From positions 248,001 through 312,000 of the forward strand of contig NZ_JAASAG010000008.1 in the NCBI RefSeq assembly GCF_012726265.1: a stretch of 64,000 nt of DNA. The letters are read 5' to 3'. Made by a program: the position numbers and the translations under genes. This document shows positions 54,431 to 63,316 of the stretch, piece after piece. A model generated the notes under the pieces. That model did no database searches. It saw only the letters and a program-made list of their open reading frames with translations, and was not told the origin of the DNA. The DNA comes from Streptomyces sp. HNM0575 (GTDB lineage Bacteria > Actinomycetota > Actinomycetes > Streptomycetales > Streptomycetaceae). Within the stretch, counting starts at the first letter, position 1. Each line of letters begins with the position of its first letter.

Positions 54431-54465
54431 CCGAAAAGCAACCAGCCAGGCGACCGCGCTGCTCG

Positions 54466-54651
54466 TCAGCGCGAGACCTTGCCGGCCTTGATGCACGAGG
54501 TGCAGGCGTTGAGGCGCTTCGGCGTCCCGTTGACCACTGCACGCACGCGCTGGATGTTCGGGTTCCAGCGGCGCGGGGTGCGGCGGTGCGAGTGGGAGAT
54601 GCTGTTGCCGAAGCCCGGCCCCTTGCCGCAGACGTCGCAGTTGGCAGCCAC
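54466..54651 (-). CDS. rpmB: 50S ribosomal protein L28
   Basis: 61 residues from GTG 54651 (TGGAG 6 bp upstream). Contains the zinc-ribbon cysteines NCDVC and ACTSC, so it is the zinc-binding (C+) form, not the Zur-induced C- paralog. HSHRRTPRRWNPNIQRVRA matches L28. Oriented against thiD. Confidence 0.96.
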   Translation of the reverse strand: MAANCDVCGKGPGFGNSISHSHRRTPRRWNPNIQRVRAVVNGTPKRLNACTSCIKAGKVSR

Positions 54652-55102
54652 GGGTAACTCCAAAGACTTCAGATGCATGTACGGAAAATCCCGGCGACGC
54701 AGGCACAGTGAGCGACCGGCACTGCCAGGGAGTCATGACGCCTGACACTCACACTCGTCAGGCAACCGGAGCAGCATACAACGGCTGCTCATCAACAGCG
54801 AAACCAGCCCATGAGGGCCCCTGCGGTACCCGCTCTCCCCGGCCCGGGCCGGGGACGCCCCGATCCCTCTCCGTGGTCCGTCCGTTCCGTGGTCCGTCCG
54901 TACCTCTCCGGATCCGGCCCGCGTCTCCTCGGATCTCCCAGGATCCGCCGGAATCTGCCCGGTCCGCCGGGATACCGGTGTCCCGCACCGGCATGCGGGT
55001 TCCGCTCCGCACCTCGACGGTGCTCTCATCTAGCCTTCGGAAACCGCAGCGACGGCCGCACCCACGGCCGCACACGGGACAAAGACCGGAGGAGGTCCTC
55101 AC
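54652..55102. promoter_or_regulatory. Divergent region rpmB / DhaL-domain gene
   Basis: 451 bp without a gene. On the minus strand TCGCTG-N17-TATGCT near 54773-54800 could be the rpmB promoter; just downstream is a 7-bp dyad GCCTGAC-N10-GTCAGGC (54740-54763). The plus-strand end carries GGAGGAGG for the next gene. Confidence 0.4.
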
Positions 55103-57088
55103 GTGCCGCAGCCGTTCGACTCCACGGTGGTACGGGCATGGACGGCGCTCGCCCTGGAGGCCGTCGGGGAAGGGCGCGAGGAGATCGACGCGATCAACGT
55201 CTTCCCCGTGGCCGACGGTGACACCGGCACCAATCTCCACCGGACGCTGGACGCGGCTGCACAGGCCCTCGACGCGGAGGGCGACGGCGACGCCCACTCC
55301 GCCCCGGGTTCCACGGACCCCGGTTCCGCGGCGCCCGCGCTCCGCGCACTCGCCCGCGGCGCGCTGCTCGGCGCGTGCGGCAACTCCGGCACGATCCTGG
55401 CTCAACTGCTGGGCGGCATGGCGGATGCGTACGCGGCAGCGGGGGCCGGCGGCCGAACCGGCGGACACGGCACGGGAGATGGGACCGGTGAAGGCACCGG
55501 AGGGGGCGCCGGTGAAAGCGCCGGTGAAGGTACCGGAGGGGGCGCCGCCGGGGCCGGGGTCGCCGACGGCAGGGCCGAAGTGCCCGGCGGGGGACGGCTG
55601 TTGGCCGAGGCGCTGCGCCGGGCCGCCGAGTCCGCGTACGCGGCCGTCGCACACCCCGTGGAGGGCACCATGCTCAGCGTCGCCGGTGCCGCCGCCGACG
55701 CCGCCCTGCGCACGGCCGACGACGATCCCGCCGCCGATGCGGCCGCGGTCGCCCGCGCCGCCTACGAACGCTCCCGTGAGGCACTGTCCGAGACCACGGG
55801 CCAGCTCGACGTGCTGAGCCGCGCCGGGGTCGTCGACGCGGGAGGCAGCGGGCTGGTCTCCGTGCTGGGTGCGCTGGCGGACGCCGTCGCGGGCGAGCGC
55901 GCCACGGGTCCGTACGTACGTCTAGACGCACCCGGAGGCGGCCCGTCCGGCCCGTCCCGCTCGTCCGGAACGGGTACGGGGACCGGCCCGTCCGGCGAGG
56001 ACGGGGGCGACGGGGGTGACGGAGGCGGCGCGTACGAGGTGATGTACCTCCTCGACGCCGACGACGCCGCCGTGGCGGCTCTGCGTGAACGCCTCGACGG
56101 TCTGGGCGACTCCCTCGTCGTAGGCGGCGGAGACGGGCTGTGGAGCGTCCACGTGCACGTCGACGACGCCGGTGCGGCGGTCGAGGCGGGCGTCGGCGTG
56201 GGAAGGCCGCACCGCATCCGCATCACCCACCTCACGCGGGGTGCGGCGGGCGAGCCCTGCGGCCCGGATCCCGCAGACGCGGCCACGGCCGGAACGGCCA
56301 CGGCCGCCGGAACCGGCACCGGCACGGGAACCAGTCCCGGCACGGGCACCAGCCCCGGCACCGGCGCCGACACGGGCACCAGCCCCGGCCCCGACCCCGG
56401 CACCGGCGCCCCGCGGGGCCGCGCCGTCGTCGCGGTCGTCGACGGCGACGGACTGGCCGGGCTCTGCGAGGACGCGGGAGCACTCGTCGTACGGGCCAAG
56501 GAAGTTCCCGGCGGCGAGGAGGGCGGCGAACCCCTGGCCGCCGCGGTGCGGGCGACCGGCGCGGCCGAGGTCCTGCTGCTGCCCAACGACGCCGAACTGC
56601 ACGCAGCGGCGGCCCGCGCCGCGGAGGCGGCCCGTGCCGCCGTACCGGAGCTGCGCGTGGCGGTCGTGCCGACCCGGGCGGCCGTGCAGGGGATCGCGGC
56701 CCTGGCCGTACACGATCCGGAACGCCGCTTCGACGACGACGCCGTCGCCATGACGAACGCCGCCGGAGCGACCCGATACGGCGAAGTGACCGTCGCCGGG
56801 CGCGCGTTCTGGACCATGGCCGGAGTCTGCGAACCCGGCGACGTGCTCGGCCTGGTGGAGGGCGACGTGGTGGTGATGGGCGACGACGTCGGCGACACGG
56901 CCGCGGACGTGCTGGAGCGGATGCTCGCGGCGGGCGGGGAGATGGTCACGCTCGTCGTCGGCGAACACGCTCCGCACGGGCTGGCGGACCGGCTGGAGGA
57001 GCAGGTGCGCGGCGGCCATCTCGCCGTCGACACGGTGGTCTACGAGGGCCGCGGGCACTCCTCTCCGCTGCTGATCGGCGTCGAGTAG
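55103..57088 (+). CDS. DhaL/DegV-type kinase domain protein (YloV/FakA-like)
   Basis: 661 residues. N-terminal DhaL (DAK2) domain with the ADP/Mg site INVFPVADGDTGTNLHRTLDAA near 30 and GARGNSG-type GALLGACGNSGTILAQLLGG near 90; C-terminal FakA-like domain from about 310, ending in LVVGEHAPHGLADRLEEQVR. Homologs activate fatty acids by phosphorylation with a FakB partner; whether this one does is not shown. Two large Gly/Thr/Ser-rich linkers (residues about 113-150 and 390-440) are unusual expansions. The GTG follows GGAGGAGG. It precedes recG, the usual actinomycete order. Confidence 0.88.
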   Translation: MPQPFDSTVVRAWTALALEAVGEGREEIDAINVFPVADGDTGTNLHRTLDAAAQALDAEGDGDAHSAPGSTDPGSAAPALRALARGALLGACGNSGTILAQLLGGMADAYAAAGAGGRTGGHGTGDGTGEGTGGGAGESAGEGTGGGAAGAGVADGRAEVPGGGRLLAEALRRAAESAYAAVAHPVEGTMLSVAGAAADAALRTADDDPAADAAAVARAAYERSREALSETTGQLDVLSRAGVVDAGGSGLVSVLGALADAVAGERATGPYVRLDAPGGGPSGPSRSSGTGTGTGPSGEDGGDGGDGGGAYEVMYLLDADDAAVAALRERLDGLGDSLVVGGGDGLWSVHVHVDDAGAAVEAGVGVGRPHRIRITHLTRGAAGEPCGPDPADAATAGTATAAGTGTGTGTSPGTGTSPGTGADTGTSPGPDPGTGAPRGRAVVAVVDGDGLAGLCEDAGALVVRAKEVPGGEEGGEPLAAAVRATGAAEVLLLPNDAELHAAAARAAEAARAAVPELRVAVVPTRAAVQGIAALAVHDPERRFDDDAVAMTNAAGATRYGEVTVAGRAFWTMAGVCEPGDVLGLVEGDVVVMGDDVGDTAADVLERMLAAGGEMVTLVVGEHAPHGLADRLEEQVRGGHLAVDTVVYEGRGHSSPLLIGVE

Positions 57089-57185
57089 GTCGAGCAGGGC
57101 GCGTAGCGCGAGGGGGCCGAGCAGGTCGAGCAGGCCGAGTAGCGCGAGAGGGCCGAGCAGGCGGAGCAGGCCGGGCAGGTCGAAG
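57089..57185. repeat. Degenerate 36-bp tandem repeat before recG
   Basis: GTAGCGCGAG starts copies at 57103 and 57139, each followed by GGGCCGAGCAGG and GAGCAGGCCG; a partial unit follows. It lies between the DhaL-domain gene and recG. Confidence 0.7.
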
Positions 57186-57258
57186 GGCAAGTCGGCAGGG
57201 GCCCGGGCATCGCGCCCGTCGCACCGCTTCTGTCAGCGCGATGGTGTGCAATGGGTGC

Positions 57259-60200
57259 GTGTCAGTGACGCTCGACGAATCCCTGAAGAAGCACCTGGGC
57301 GGCAGCACCGCGAAGGTGCTCGCAGAGCACCTCGGCCTGCACACGGTCGGCGATCTCCTCCACCACTATCCGCGGCGGTACGAGGAGCGCGGCCAGTTGA
57401 CGCGCCTGTCCGATCTGCCGCTGGACGAGCACGTGACCGTCGTCGCGCAGGTCGCCAAGTCCAAGGTGCACAAGTACAACCGCGGCAGGGGCCAGCGGCT
57501 GGAGGTCGTTCTCACCGACGGCAGCGGCCAGTTGCAGCTGGTCTTCTTCGGGCGGGGCGTCTTCGCGCCGCAGAAGGACCTCCAGCCGGGCACGCGGGCG
57601 ATGTTCGCGGGCAAGGTCGGGGTCTTCAACGGGCGTCTACAGCTGGCTCATCCGCAGTACGAGAAGCTCGGGGCGGGAAGCGGCAGCGAGGACGTCGACG
57701 CGTTCGCCAACAGACTGATGCCGATCTATCCGGCCGTCGCGCAGATGGCGTCCTGGAAGATCGCCAAGTCGGTCGGGATGCTCCTCGCCTCGATGGAGGC
57801 CACGGGCTGGGACGGACTCGTCGATCCGCTGCCCCCGGCCATTCGCGAGGAGCGGCGGCTGATCACGCTGCCCGAGGCCTTCGAGAAGGTGCACAGGCCG
57901 CGTTCGAAGGCGGACGTCGAGGCGGCGCGCGACAGGCTGAAGTGGGACGAGGCGTTCATCCTCCAAGTCGCCCTCGCCAGGCGCCGGGTGGCGGAGGCGA
58001 GGCTGCCCGCCGTCCCTCGCGTACCCGTGGCGGGAGGCCTGCTGGACTCGTTCGACGCGAAGCTGCCGTTCACCCTCACCGATGGCCAGCAGCACGTCAG
58101 CCGGGAGATCTTCGGCGACCTCGCGGCCGGACATCCCATGCACCGCCTCCTCCAGGGCGAGGTGGGCTCAGGCAAGGCCCAGCCGCTGGACGCCCTCGTG
58201 CTCACCCCGGGCGGCTTCCGCGAGATGGGGGAGATCGAGGTCGGGGACGAGGTGGTCACGCCGTCCGGGGAGCCGGCGTCCGTCGACGGCGTGTTCCCCC
58301 AAGGGGAGCGCGACGTATGGCGGTTGACGCTCTCCGACGGCAGCACAGTGGAGTGCGACGACGAGCATCTGTGGCTGGCGGGCACGGCCGAGGCATGGCG
58401 GCGCGGTGAGCGGCCGCGGGTGCTGTCCACCCGCGAGATCAGGAACGACCTGACCACGCCTGGGGGCCGGCCCAAGTGGTATCTGCCGCGGGCCGCGCCG
58501 GTGGACCTGGGCGCTCCGGCGGAGGGCCGGGAAGATCCGTACGCGACGGGCCGGAGGCTCGGCTGTCCCGGCGGGCACGGGCCTGTCCCGGAGGAGTGCA
58601 AGGAGGAGTCGCTCAAGTACAGACTGGCCCTGCTCCAGGGCCTGTTGGACGCCGGCGCGGACGAGGAGGACGGGCACGCCCCCGGGGAAGGGCACGGGCA
58701 CGTCCCGGGGGGAGGGCACGGGCACGTCCCGGGCGAGGGGGCCGCCGTCGTCTTCCGCTCCGGCTCGCGGGCCCTCGTGGAGGACGTGGCCTGGCTGGCC
58801 CGCTCCCTCGGCGGCCACGCCCGCATCACCCCGGAGCGGCCACCGGCGGGCCCCGGCAGCCGACCGCAGTCGGGCCCCGGCCCCCGATCCGGCCACGGCC
58901 TCGGTCGCGGGTCCGGCGCTGCACCCGGCTCCCAACCCGCCCCCGAATCCAGGGTCGAGCTGCTGCTTCCCCCGGAGCACCCTCCGTTCCGCTCGGAGGG
59001 CCGCACCGCCCGGCGGGCGGGCACGGTCACGGACCCGGAGTCGCTGCGCCGCTGCGTGCGTGCGGCGGAGCCGGCCGGACGCAGACCGGTGCGGTGCATC
59101 AGCGTCCGTCACCCCGAAAGCGCCTACGTCACCGACCACTTCACGGTCACGCACAACACCATGGTGGCCACCCGCGCGATGCTCACCGTCGTCGACGACG
59201 GCGGCCAGGCCGCGCTGCTCGCGCCCACCGAGGTCCTCGCCCAGCAGCACCACCGGTCCGTCACGGCGATGATGGGCGACCTCGCCGAGGGCGGCATGCT
59301 CGGCGGCGCGGAGCACGCCACCAAGGTCGTGCTGCTCACCGGCTCGATGGGTGCGGCGGCGCGCCGCCAGGCCCTGCTGGACCTGACCACCGGCGAAGCC
59401 GGAATCGTCATCGGCACCCACGCGCTGATCGAGGACAAGGTCCGCTTCCACGACCTCGGCCTCGTGGTGGTCGACGAGCAGCACCGCTTCGGCGTCGAGC
59501 AGCGTGACGCCTTGCGCAGCAAGGGAGTTCAGCCGCCGCATCTGCTGGTGATGACGGCGACGCCCATTCCCCGCACGGTCGCGATGACGGTCTTCGGCGA
59601 TCTGGAGACCTCCGTGCTGGACGAGCTTCCGGCGGGCCGTTCGCCGATCGCCAGCCACGTCGTCCCCGCGAGGGACAAGCCGCACTTCCTGGCCCGTACG
59701 TGGGAGCGCGTACGGGAGGAGACGGAGGCCGGACACCAGACGTACGTGGTCTGCCCCCGCATCGGCGACGAGGAGGAGTCCGCGGCGCCGGGCGGGCGGC
59801 GCGGGGACGACGGCGGTTCCGGCAGCCGGTCCGACGACGGCAGCGGCGGCACCGACGGCAGCCCCGACGACGGAGACGCCGGGGGCGGCGCCGACGGGGA
59901 CGACGCCGGACGGCCGCCCCTCTCCGTGCTCGACACCGTGGCCCGGCTGCGCGAGGGACCGCTCGCCGGCCTGCGCGTGGAGGCGCTGCACGGGCGGATG
60001 CAGCCCGACGCCAAGGACGAGGTGATGAGCCGCTTCGCCCGCGGCGAGGTCGACGTCCTCGTGGCCACGACCGTTATCGAGGTCGGCGTCGACGTGCCCA
60101 ACGCCACGGTCATGGTCGTCATGGACGCCGACCGTTTCGGGGTCTCCCAGCTGCACCAGCTGCGCGGACGCGTCGGCCGTGGCGCTGCCGCGGGCCTGTG

Positions 60201-60525
60201 CCTGCTGGTCACGGAGGCCCCGGAGGCGGGCCCGGCGCGTGCGCGGCTGGAGGCGGTCGCGGCCACGCTCGACGGCTTCGAGCTCTCCCGTATCGACCTG
60301 GAGCAGCGCCGCGAGGGCGATGTGCTGGGGCAGGCGCAGTCGGGCGCCCGTACGTCGCTGCGCATGCTCGCGGTGATCGAGGACGAGGAGATCATCGAGG
60401 CGGCACGGCAGGCGGCGAACTCCGTGGTCGAGGAGGACCCGGAGCTGGAGTCCCTGCCCGAGCTGCGTACGGCACTTGCGGCGCTGCTCGACGAGGAGCG
60501 CGAGGACTACCTCGACAAGGGATGA
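57259..60525 (+). CDS. recG: ATP-dependent DNA helicase RecG, interrupted by an intein
   Basis: 1088 residues encoded; 761 after removal of the 327-residue intein, near the usual RecG size. The N-terminal wedge/OB domain (HTVGDLLHHYPRRYEERG, LTDGSGQLQLVFFGRG) binds branched DNA. Helicase motifs: Walker A GEVGSGK-[intein]-T at 58156-59160, DEQH box in VVVDEQHRFGVEQRDALRSKG, VMTATPIPRTVAMT, and TTVIEVGVDVPNATVMVV with QLHQLRGRVGRG. It rewinds forks and Holliday junctions. The start is uncertain: GTG 57259 lies 6 bp after TGCAAT (leaderless-like); ATG 57241 and GTG 57265 also fit. A second Gly/Asp/Ser-rich insertion (59773-59920) follows YVVCPRI. Splicing is needed for ATP binding. Confidence 0.95.
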   Translation: MSVTLDESLKKHLGGSTAKVLAEHLGLHTVGDLLHHYPRRYEERGQLTRLSDLPLDEHVTVVAQVAKSKVHKYNRGRGQRLEVVLTDGSGQLQLVFFGRGVFAPQKDLQPGTRAMFAGKVGVFNGRLQLAHPQYEKLGAGSGSEDVDAFANRLMPIYPAVAQMASWKIAKSVGMLLASMEATGWDGLVDPLPPAIREERRLITLPEAFEKVHRPRSKADVEAARDRLKWDEAFILQVALARRRVAEARLPAVPRVPVAGGLLDSFDAKLPFTLTDGQQHVSREIFGDLAAGHPMHRLLQGEVGSGKAQPLDALVLTPGGFREMGEIEVGDEVVTPSGEPASVDGVFPQGERDVWRLTLSDGSTVECDDEHLWLAGTAEAWRRGERPRVLSTREIRNDLTTPGGRPKWYLPRAAPVDLGAPAEGREDPYATGRRLGCPGGHGPVPEECKEESLKYRLALLQGLLDAGADEEDGHAPGEGHGHVPGGGHGHVPGEGAAVVFRSGSRALVEDVAWLARSLGGHARITPERPPAGPGSRPQSGPGPRSGHGLGRGSGAAPGSQPAPESRVELLLPPEHPPFRSEGRTARRAGTVTDPESLRRCVRAAEPAGRRPVRCISVRHPESAYVTDHFTVTHNTMVATRAMLTVVDDGGQAALLAPTEVLAQQHHRSVTAMMGDLAEGGMLGGAEHATKVVLLTGSMGAAARRQALLDLTTGEAGIVIGTHALIEDKVRFHDLGLVVVDEQHRFGVEQRDALRSKGVQPPHLLVMTATPIPRTVAMTVFGDLETSVLDELPAGRSPIASHVVPARDKPHFLARTWERVREETEAGHQTYVVCPRIGDEEESAAPGGRRGDDGGSGSRSDDGSGGTDGSPDDGDAGGGADGDDAGRPPLSVLDTVARLREGPLAGLRVEALHGRMQPDAKDEVMSRFARGEVDVLVATTVIEVGVDVPNATVMVVMDADRFGVSQLHQLRGRVGRGAAAGLCLLVTEAPEAGPARARLEAVAATLDGFELSRIDLEQRREGDVLGQAQSGARTSLRMLAVIEDEEIIEAARQAANSVVEEDPELESLPELRTALAALLDEEREDYLDKG
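58177..59157 (+). other. Class 3-type intein in RecG Walker A motif
   Basis: 327 residues inserted in frame between the Lys and Thr of GSGK/T. Residue 1 is Ala, not Cys/Ser/Thr. The N-terminal block (TPGGFREMGEIEVGDEVVTPSG) and the block-B segment VECDDEHLW (Trp 66) match Hint domains. The C-terminal blocks are RCISVRHPESAYVTDHFTVTHN with Cys 307 and terminal Asn 327, followed by extein Thr+1. Trp, Cys and Thr at these places are the class 3 signature, in which an internal Cys is the first nucleophile. Between, LLQGLLDAGAD near 153-163 resembles a LAGLIDADG motif, but the rest is short and filled with Gly/His/Pro/Arg-rich repeats, so homing activity is probably lost. Confidence 0.9.
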
Positions 60526-60756
60526 CCGCGGACGGACAGGGGAGGGCGCCCGCACCGGCGCCGTGGGATCCTCGGTTGCGAAGCCGGGCCCGCGGGAGCC
60601 GGATCCGGGGCGTACGCCCGCCGCACGAGAGCGCCGGCCCCGCCCCCCCCGCCGGCCTCCGGCGACCGACCCCCACACCGGCCCCCCACGAGAGACGCCA
60701 CGAGAGACGGCCTCCACAAGAGACGACCCCCACGACAGACGAAGGGCACCCCCACC

Positions 60757-61362
60757 ATGACGCGCGTGATCGCAGGTGCCGTCGGCGGCAGGCGGCTGAC
60801 CGTGCCGCCCGGCCAGGGCACGCGCCCCACCTCCGACCGTGCGCGCGAGGGCATGTTCTCAAGCTGGGAAGCCCAGTTGGGCGCCTCCGGCACCGCCGCC
60901 TGGCACGGCAGACGCGTGCTCGACCTGTACGGCGGTTCCGGAGCCGTAGGCCTGGAGGCGCTCTCCCGCGGCGCCGCCCACGTGCTCCTCGTTGAGTCGG
61001 ACGCCCGCGCCGCCCGCACCATCCGGCAGAACGTACGGGAGCTCGCCCTGCCCGGAGCCGAGGTGCGGCACGCCAAGGCCGAGCAGACCGTGGCCGGACC
61101 GCCGCCCGCGGATCCGTACGACCTGGTCTTCCTGGACCCGCCGTACGCCGTCGCCGACGAAAGCGTGCGCGAGATTCTGCTCACACTCCGCTCCGGGCAC
61201 TGGCTCGCCGCCGAAGCCCTCGTCACCGTTGAGCGCAGCACGCGCGGCGGCCGGTTCGCCTGGCCGGAGGGCTTCGAGGGGCTCAGGTCCCGGCGCTACG
61301 GCGAGGGGACGCTCTGGTACGGTCGCGCCGCCGCAAGCGGAGGCGCCCCCACACCATGCTGA
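60757..61362 (+). CDS. rsmD: 16S rRNA (guanine(966)-N(2))-methyltransferase
   Basis: 201 residues. RVIAGAVGGRRLTVPPGQGTRPTSDRAREGMFSSW is the RsmD signature; SAM binding at VLDLYGGSGAVGLEALSRGA; catalytic DPPY in LVFLDPPYAVAD near 125. Methylates G966 of 16S rRNA. It ends just inside the coaD leader. The C-terminal tail is Ala/Gly-rich. The 231 bp before it carry degenerate CACGAGAGACG repeats (60686-60745) and nothing else. Confidence 0.95.
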   Translation: MTRVIAGAVGGRRLTVPPGQGTRPTSDRAREGMFSSWEAQLGASGTAAWHGRRVLDLYGGSGAVGLEALSRGAAHVLLVESDARAARTIRQNVRELALPGAEVRHAKAEQTVAGPPPADPYDLVFLDPPYAVADESVREILLTLRSGHWLAAEALVTVERSTRGGRFAWPEGFEGLRSRRYGEGTLWYGRAAASGGAPTPC

Positions 61363-61415
61363 ACTCCGCGGACACCCCACAGTTCCCCCATCGTCCGGAG
61401 AGCGAGGAACCACCA

Positions 61416-61895
61416 GTGCGTCGCGCAGTCTGTCCGGGATCCTTCGACCCCATCACCAACGGACACCTCGACATCATCGCCCGCGCCTCCAAGCTCTACG
61501 ACTCGGTCTATGTGGCCGTGATGATCAACAAGTCGAAGCAGGGGCTCTTCTCCGTGGAGGAGCGCATCGACCTCATCCACGAAGTGACCGCCGCCTTCGG
61601 CAACGTACGAGTCGAGGCCTTCCACGGCCTGCTCGTCGACTTCTGCAAGGACCGCGACATCCCCGCCATCGTCAAGGGACTGCGAGCGGTCTCGGACTTC
61701 GACTACGAGTTGCAGATGGCGCAGATGAACAACGGTCTCTCCGGCGTCGAGACGCTCTTCGTGCCGACCAACCCCACCTACAGCTTCCTCTCCTCCAGCC
61801 TCGTCAAGGAGGTCGCCACCTGGGGCGGCGACGTCTCCCACCTGGTGCCGGAGCCTGTGCACCGGGCCTTGACGGAGCGGCTCGCCAAGCCTTGA
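61416..61895 (+). CDS. coaD: Phosphopantetheine adenylyltransferase
   Basis: 159 residues from GTG 61416 (GAGGAA 7 bp upstream). Nucleotidyltransferase motif CPGSFDPITNGHLDII at the start, KGLRAVSDFDYELQMAQMN near 88 and YSFLSSSLVKEVATWGGDV near 123. Penultimate step of coenzyme A synthesis. Adjacent to rsmD as in most bacteria. A longer frame from 61356 lacks homology at its start. Confidence 0.97.
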   Translation: MRRAVCPGSFDPITNGHLDIIARASKLYDSVYVAVMINKSKQGLFSVEERIDLIHEVTAAFGNVRVEAFHGLLVDFCKDRDIPAIVKGLRAVSDFDYELQMAQMNNGLSGVETLFVPTNPTYSFLSSSLVKEVATWGGDVSHLVPEPVHRALTERLAKP

Positions 61896-61952
61896 ACAGT
61901 TCCGCGCGGGCCGAGTAGGGGCATCCGCTGTCGAGCCGAGCGCCACTGGCCG

Positions 61953-61965
61953 TACAGTCGCTCCC
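61953..61965 (+). promoter_or_regulatory. Candidate leaderless -10 of the coiled-coil gene
   Basis: TACAGT 7 bp before GTG 61966, with TGTCGA 17 bp further upstream; no ribosome site. GTACAGTCG is shared with the ddl start region. Confidence 0.45.
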
Positions 61966-63186
61966 GTGGACGTTCAGCAGAAACTCGACGAGATCGTGAC
62001 GGCCGTGGACAGCGCTCGCGCGATGCCCATGTCGGCCTCCTGCGTGGTGAACCGGGCCGAACTGCTCGCCATGCTCGAAGAAGTGCGCCAGGCCCTGCCC
62101 GGTTCGCTCGCACAGGCCGAGCAACTGCTCGGCGGCCGCGACCAGATGGTGGCCGAGGCACAGGCCGAAGCACAGCGGATCATCGAATCCGGACACGCGG
62201 AGCGCGGCTCGCTGGTCTCGGGCACGGAGGTGGCCCGCCAGGCGCAGGCCGAGGCCGAACAGGTCCTGGCCCAGGCCCGCCAGGAGGCGGCGGAGGTCCG
62301 CGCCGAGGCGGACGACTACGTCGACAGCAAACTCGCCAACTTCGAGGTCGTGCTCAGCAAGACGATCGGCTCCGTCGAGCGTGGACGCGAGAAGCTGCTC
62401 GGCAGCGGCCCCGGCTCCGAGGAGTGGAACGAGGAGTACGCCGAGGACGCACCGGAACGCTCCACCGACCCACGGGAGTTGAGGGAGCGCGCCGACAACT
62501 ACGTGGACTCCAGGCTCGGTTCGGTCTCGGCGGTGCTCGCCAAGACGCTGGAGGCCGTCGGCAGGGGCCGCTCCAAGCTGCTGGGCCACCGTCCGTCCGA
62601 CGAGCTCGGTGCCCACATGGCCGCGCAGGACGCCGCCGACCAGGGCGTGCACACCAGCGACGCCGACTTCATGGCGGACCTCGCGGCGCTGGGCCAGGAC
62701 CAGCCCGCCGAGGCGCCGGCACCGGCAGCGCCCCCGGTGCCTCCCGCACCCGTCCAGCCCGGGTACGAGCCCGTCGCGGGCGCCGCCGATCCGTACGCCG
62801 CACAGGCACAGCAGGACTCGTACGCACAGCAGGACGCGTACTACGGCGGCCAGGACGCCTACGCCTACCAGCAGCAGCAATACGCCTACTACGGACAGCA
62901 GCCCGACCCGTACTACGCGCAGCAGGCCGAGATGCAGCAGATCCAGCAGGCCCGGCTCCAGCAGAGCCAGGCCTATGCGGGCCACCCCCAGGCCCAGCAG
63001 GGCCACCCGCAGATGCAGGGACAGCCGCAGCAGCCCCAGCACCCCCAGCAGCAGCTCGACGAGACAAGCTTCTTCGACACGAGCATGATCGACCTGGACC
63101 AGGTGCGCGAGTACGAGGCCCGTCACGGCGGCGGCCCGGGCGCCCACGGCGGCGGCCAGGGCCACGGCTACGGCCAGGGCGGCTGA
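61966..63186 (+). CDS. Coiled-coil protein with Gln/Tyr-rich tail
   Basis: 406 residues. MDVQQKLDEIVTAVDSARAMPMSASCVVNRAELLAMLEEVR then a long coiled coil (EAQAEAQRIIESGH ... QAQAEAEQVLAQARQEAAEVRAEADDYVDSKLANFEVVLSKT) resembling ATP synthase b or DivIVA-type proteins; the ADxYVDSxL segment occurs twice (near 115 and 178). From about 240 the tail is Pro-, Gln- and Tyr-rich and probably disordered. No membrane segment. The family is conserved between coaD and DUF177 in actinomycetes; a role in cell organisation is possible but unproven. Confidence 0.85.
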   Translation: MDVQQKLDEIVTAVDSARAMPMSASCVVNRAELLAMLEEVRQALPGSLAQAEQLLGGRDQMVAEAQAEAQRIIESGHAERGSLVSGTEVARQAQAEAEQVLAQARQEAAEVRAEADDYVDSKLANFEVVLSKTIGSVERGREKLLGSGPGSEEWNEEYAEDAPERSTDPRELRERADNYVDSRLGSVSAVLAKTLEAVGRGRSKLLGHRPSDELGAHMAAQDAADQGVHTSDADFMADLAALGQDQPAEAPAPAAPPVPPAPVQPGYEPVAGAADPYAAQAQQDSYAQQDAYYGGQDAYAYQQQQYAYYGQQPDPYYAQQAEMQQIQQARLQQSQAYAGHPQAQQGHPQMQGQPQQPQHPQQQLDETSFFDTSMIDLDQVREYEARHGGGPGAHGGGQGHGYGQGG

Positions 63187-63263
63187 GACGGCCGGATCTC
63201 GATTGGGCGGGGGCGCGAAGGTCCAGTATCCTGGCTCTTCGGTCACGCGCTCATGGCGATGAC

Positions 63264-63292
63264 TGCTGCCCGGAGTTCACCGCCGGGCGGCA
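63264..63292 (+). promoter_or_regulatory. Leader hairpin before the DUF177-rpmF operon
   Basis: 10-bp stem (TGCTGCCCGG with CCGGGCGGCA, one G-U) and 9-nt loop, ending 24 bp before the proposed CTG start. A possible promoter TTGGGC-N18-TATCCT lies at 63203-63232. It could be a regulatory 5' leader. Confidence 0.45.
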
Positions 63293-63316
63293 CCGCACCG
63301 TAGAAAGCAGGAAGTT

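Noticed and set aside
56140..57258. N-terminal extension of RecG to 56140
   Set aside because: It would overlap the whole end of the DhaL-domain gene in another frame, is Arg-rich nonsense and has no homology.
58177..59157. Insertion sequence or frameshifted pseudogene in recG
   Set aside because: The frame is intact throughout, the junctions fall exactly in the P-loop, and Hint-type motifs are present at both ends; no transposase or terminal repeats.
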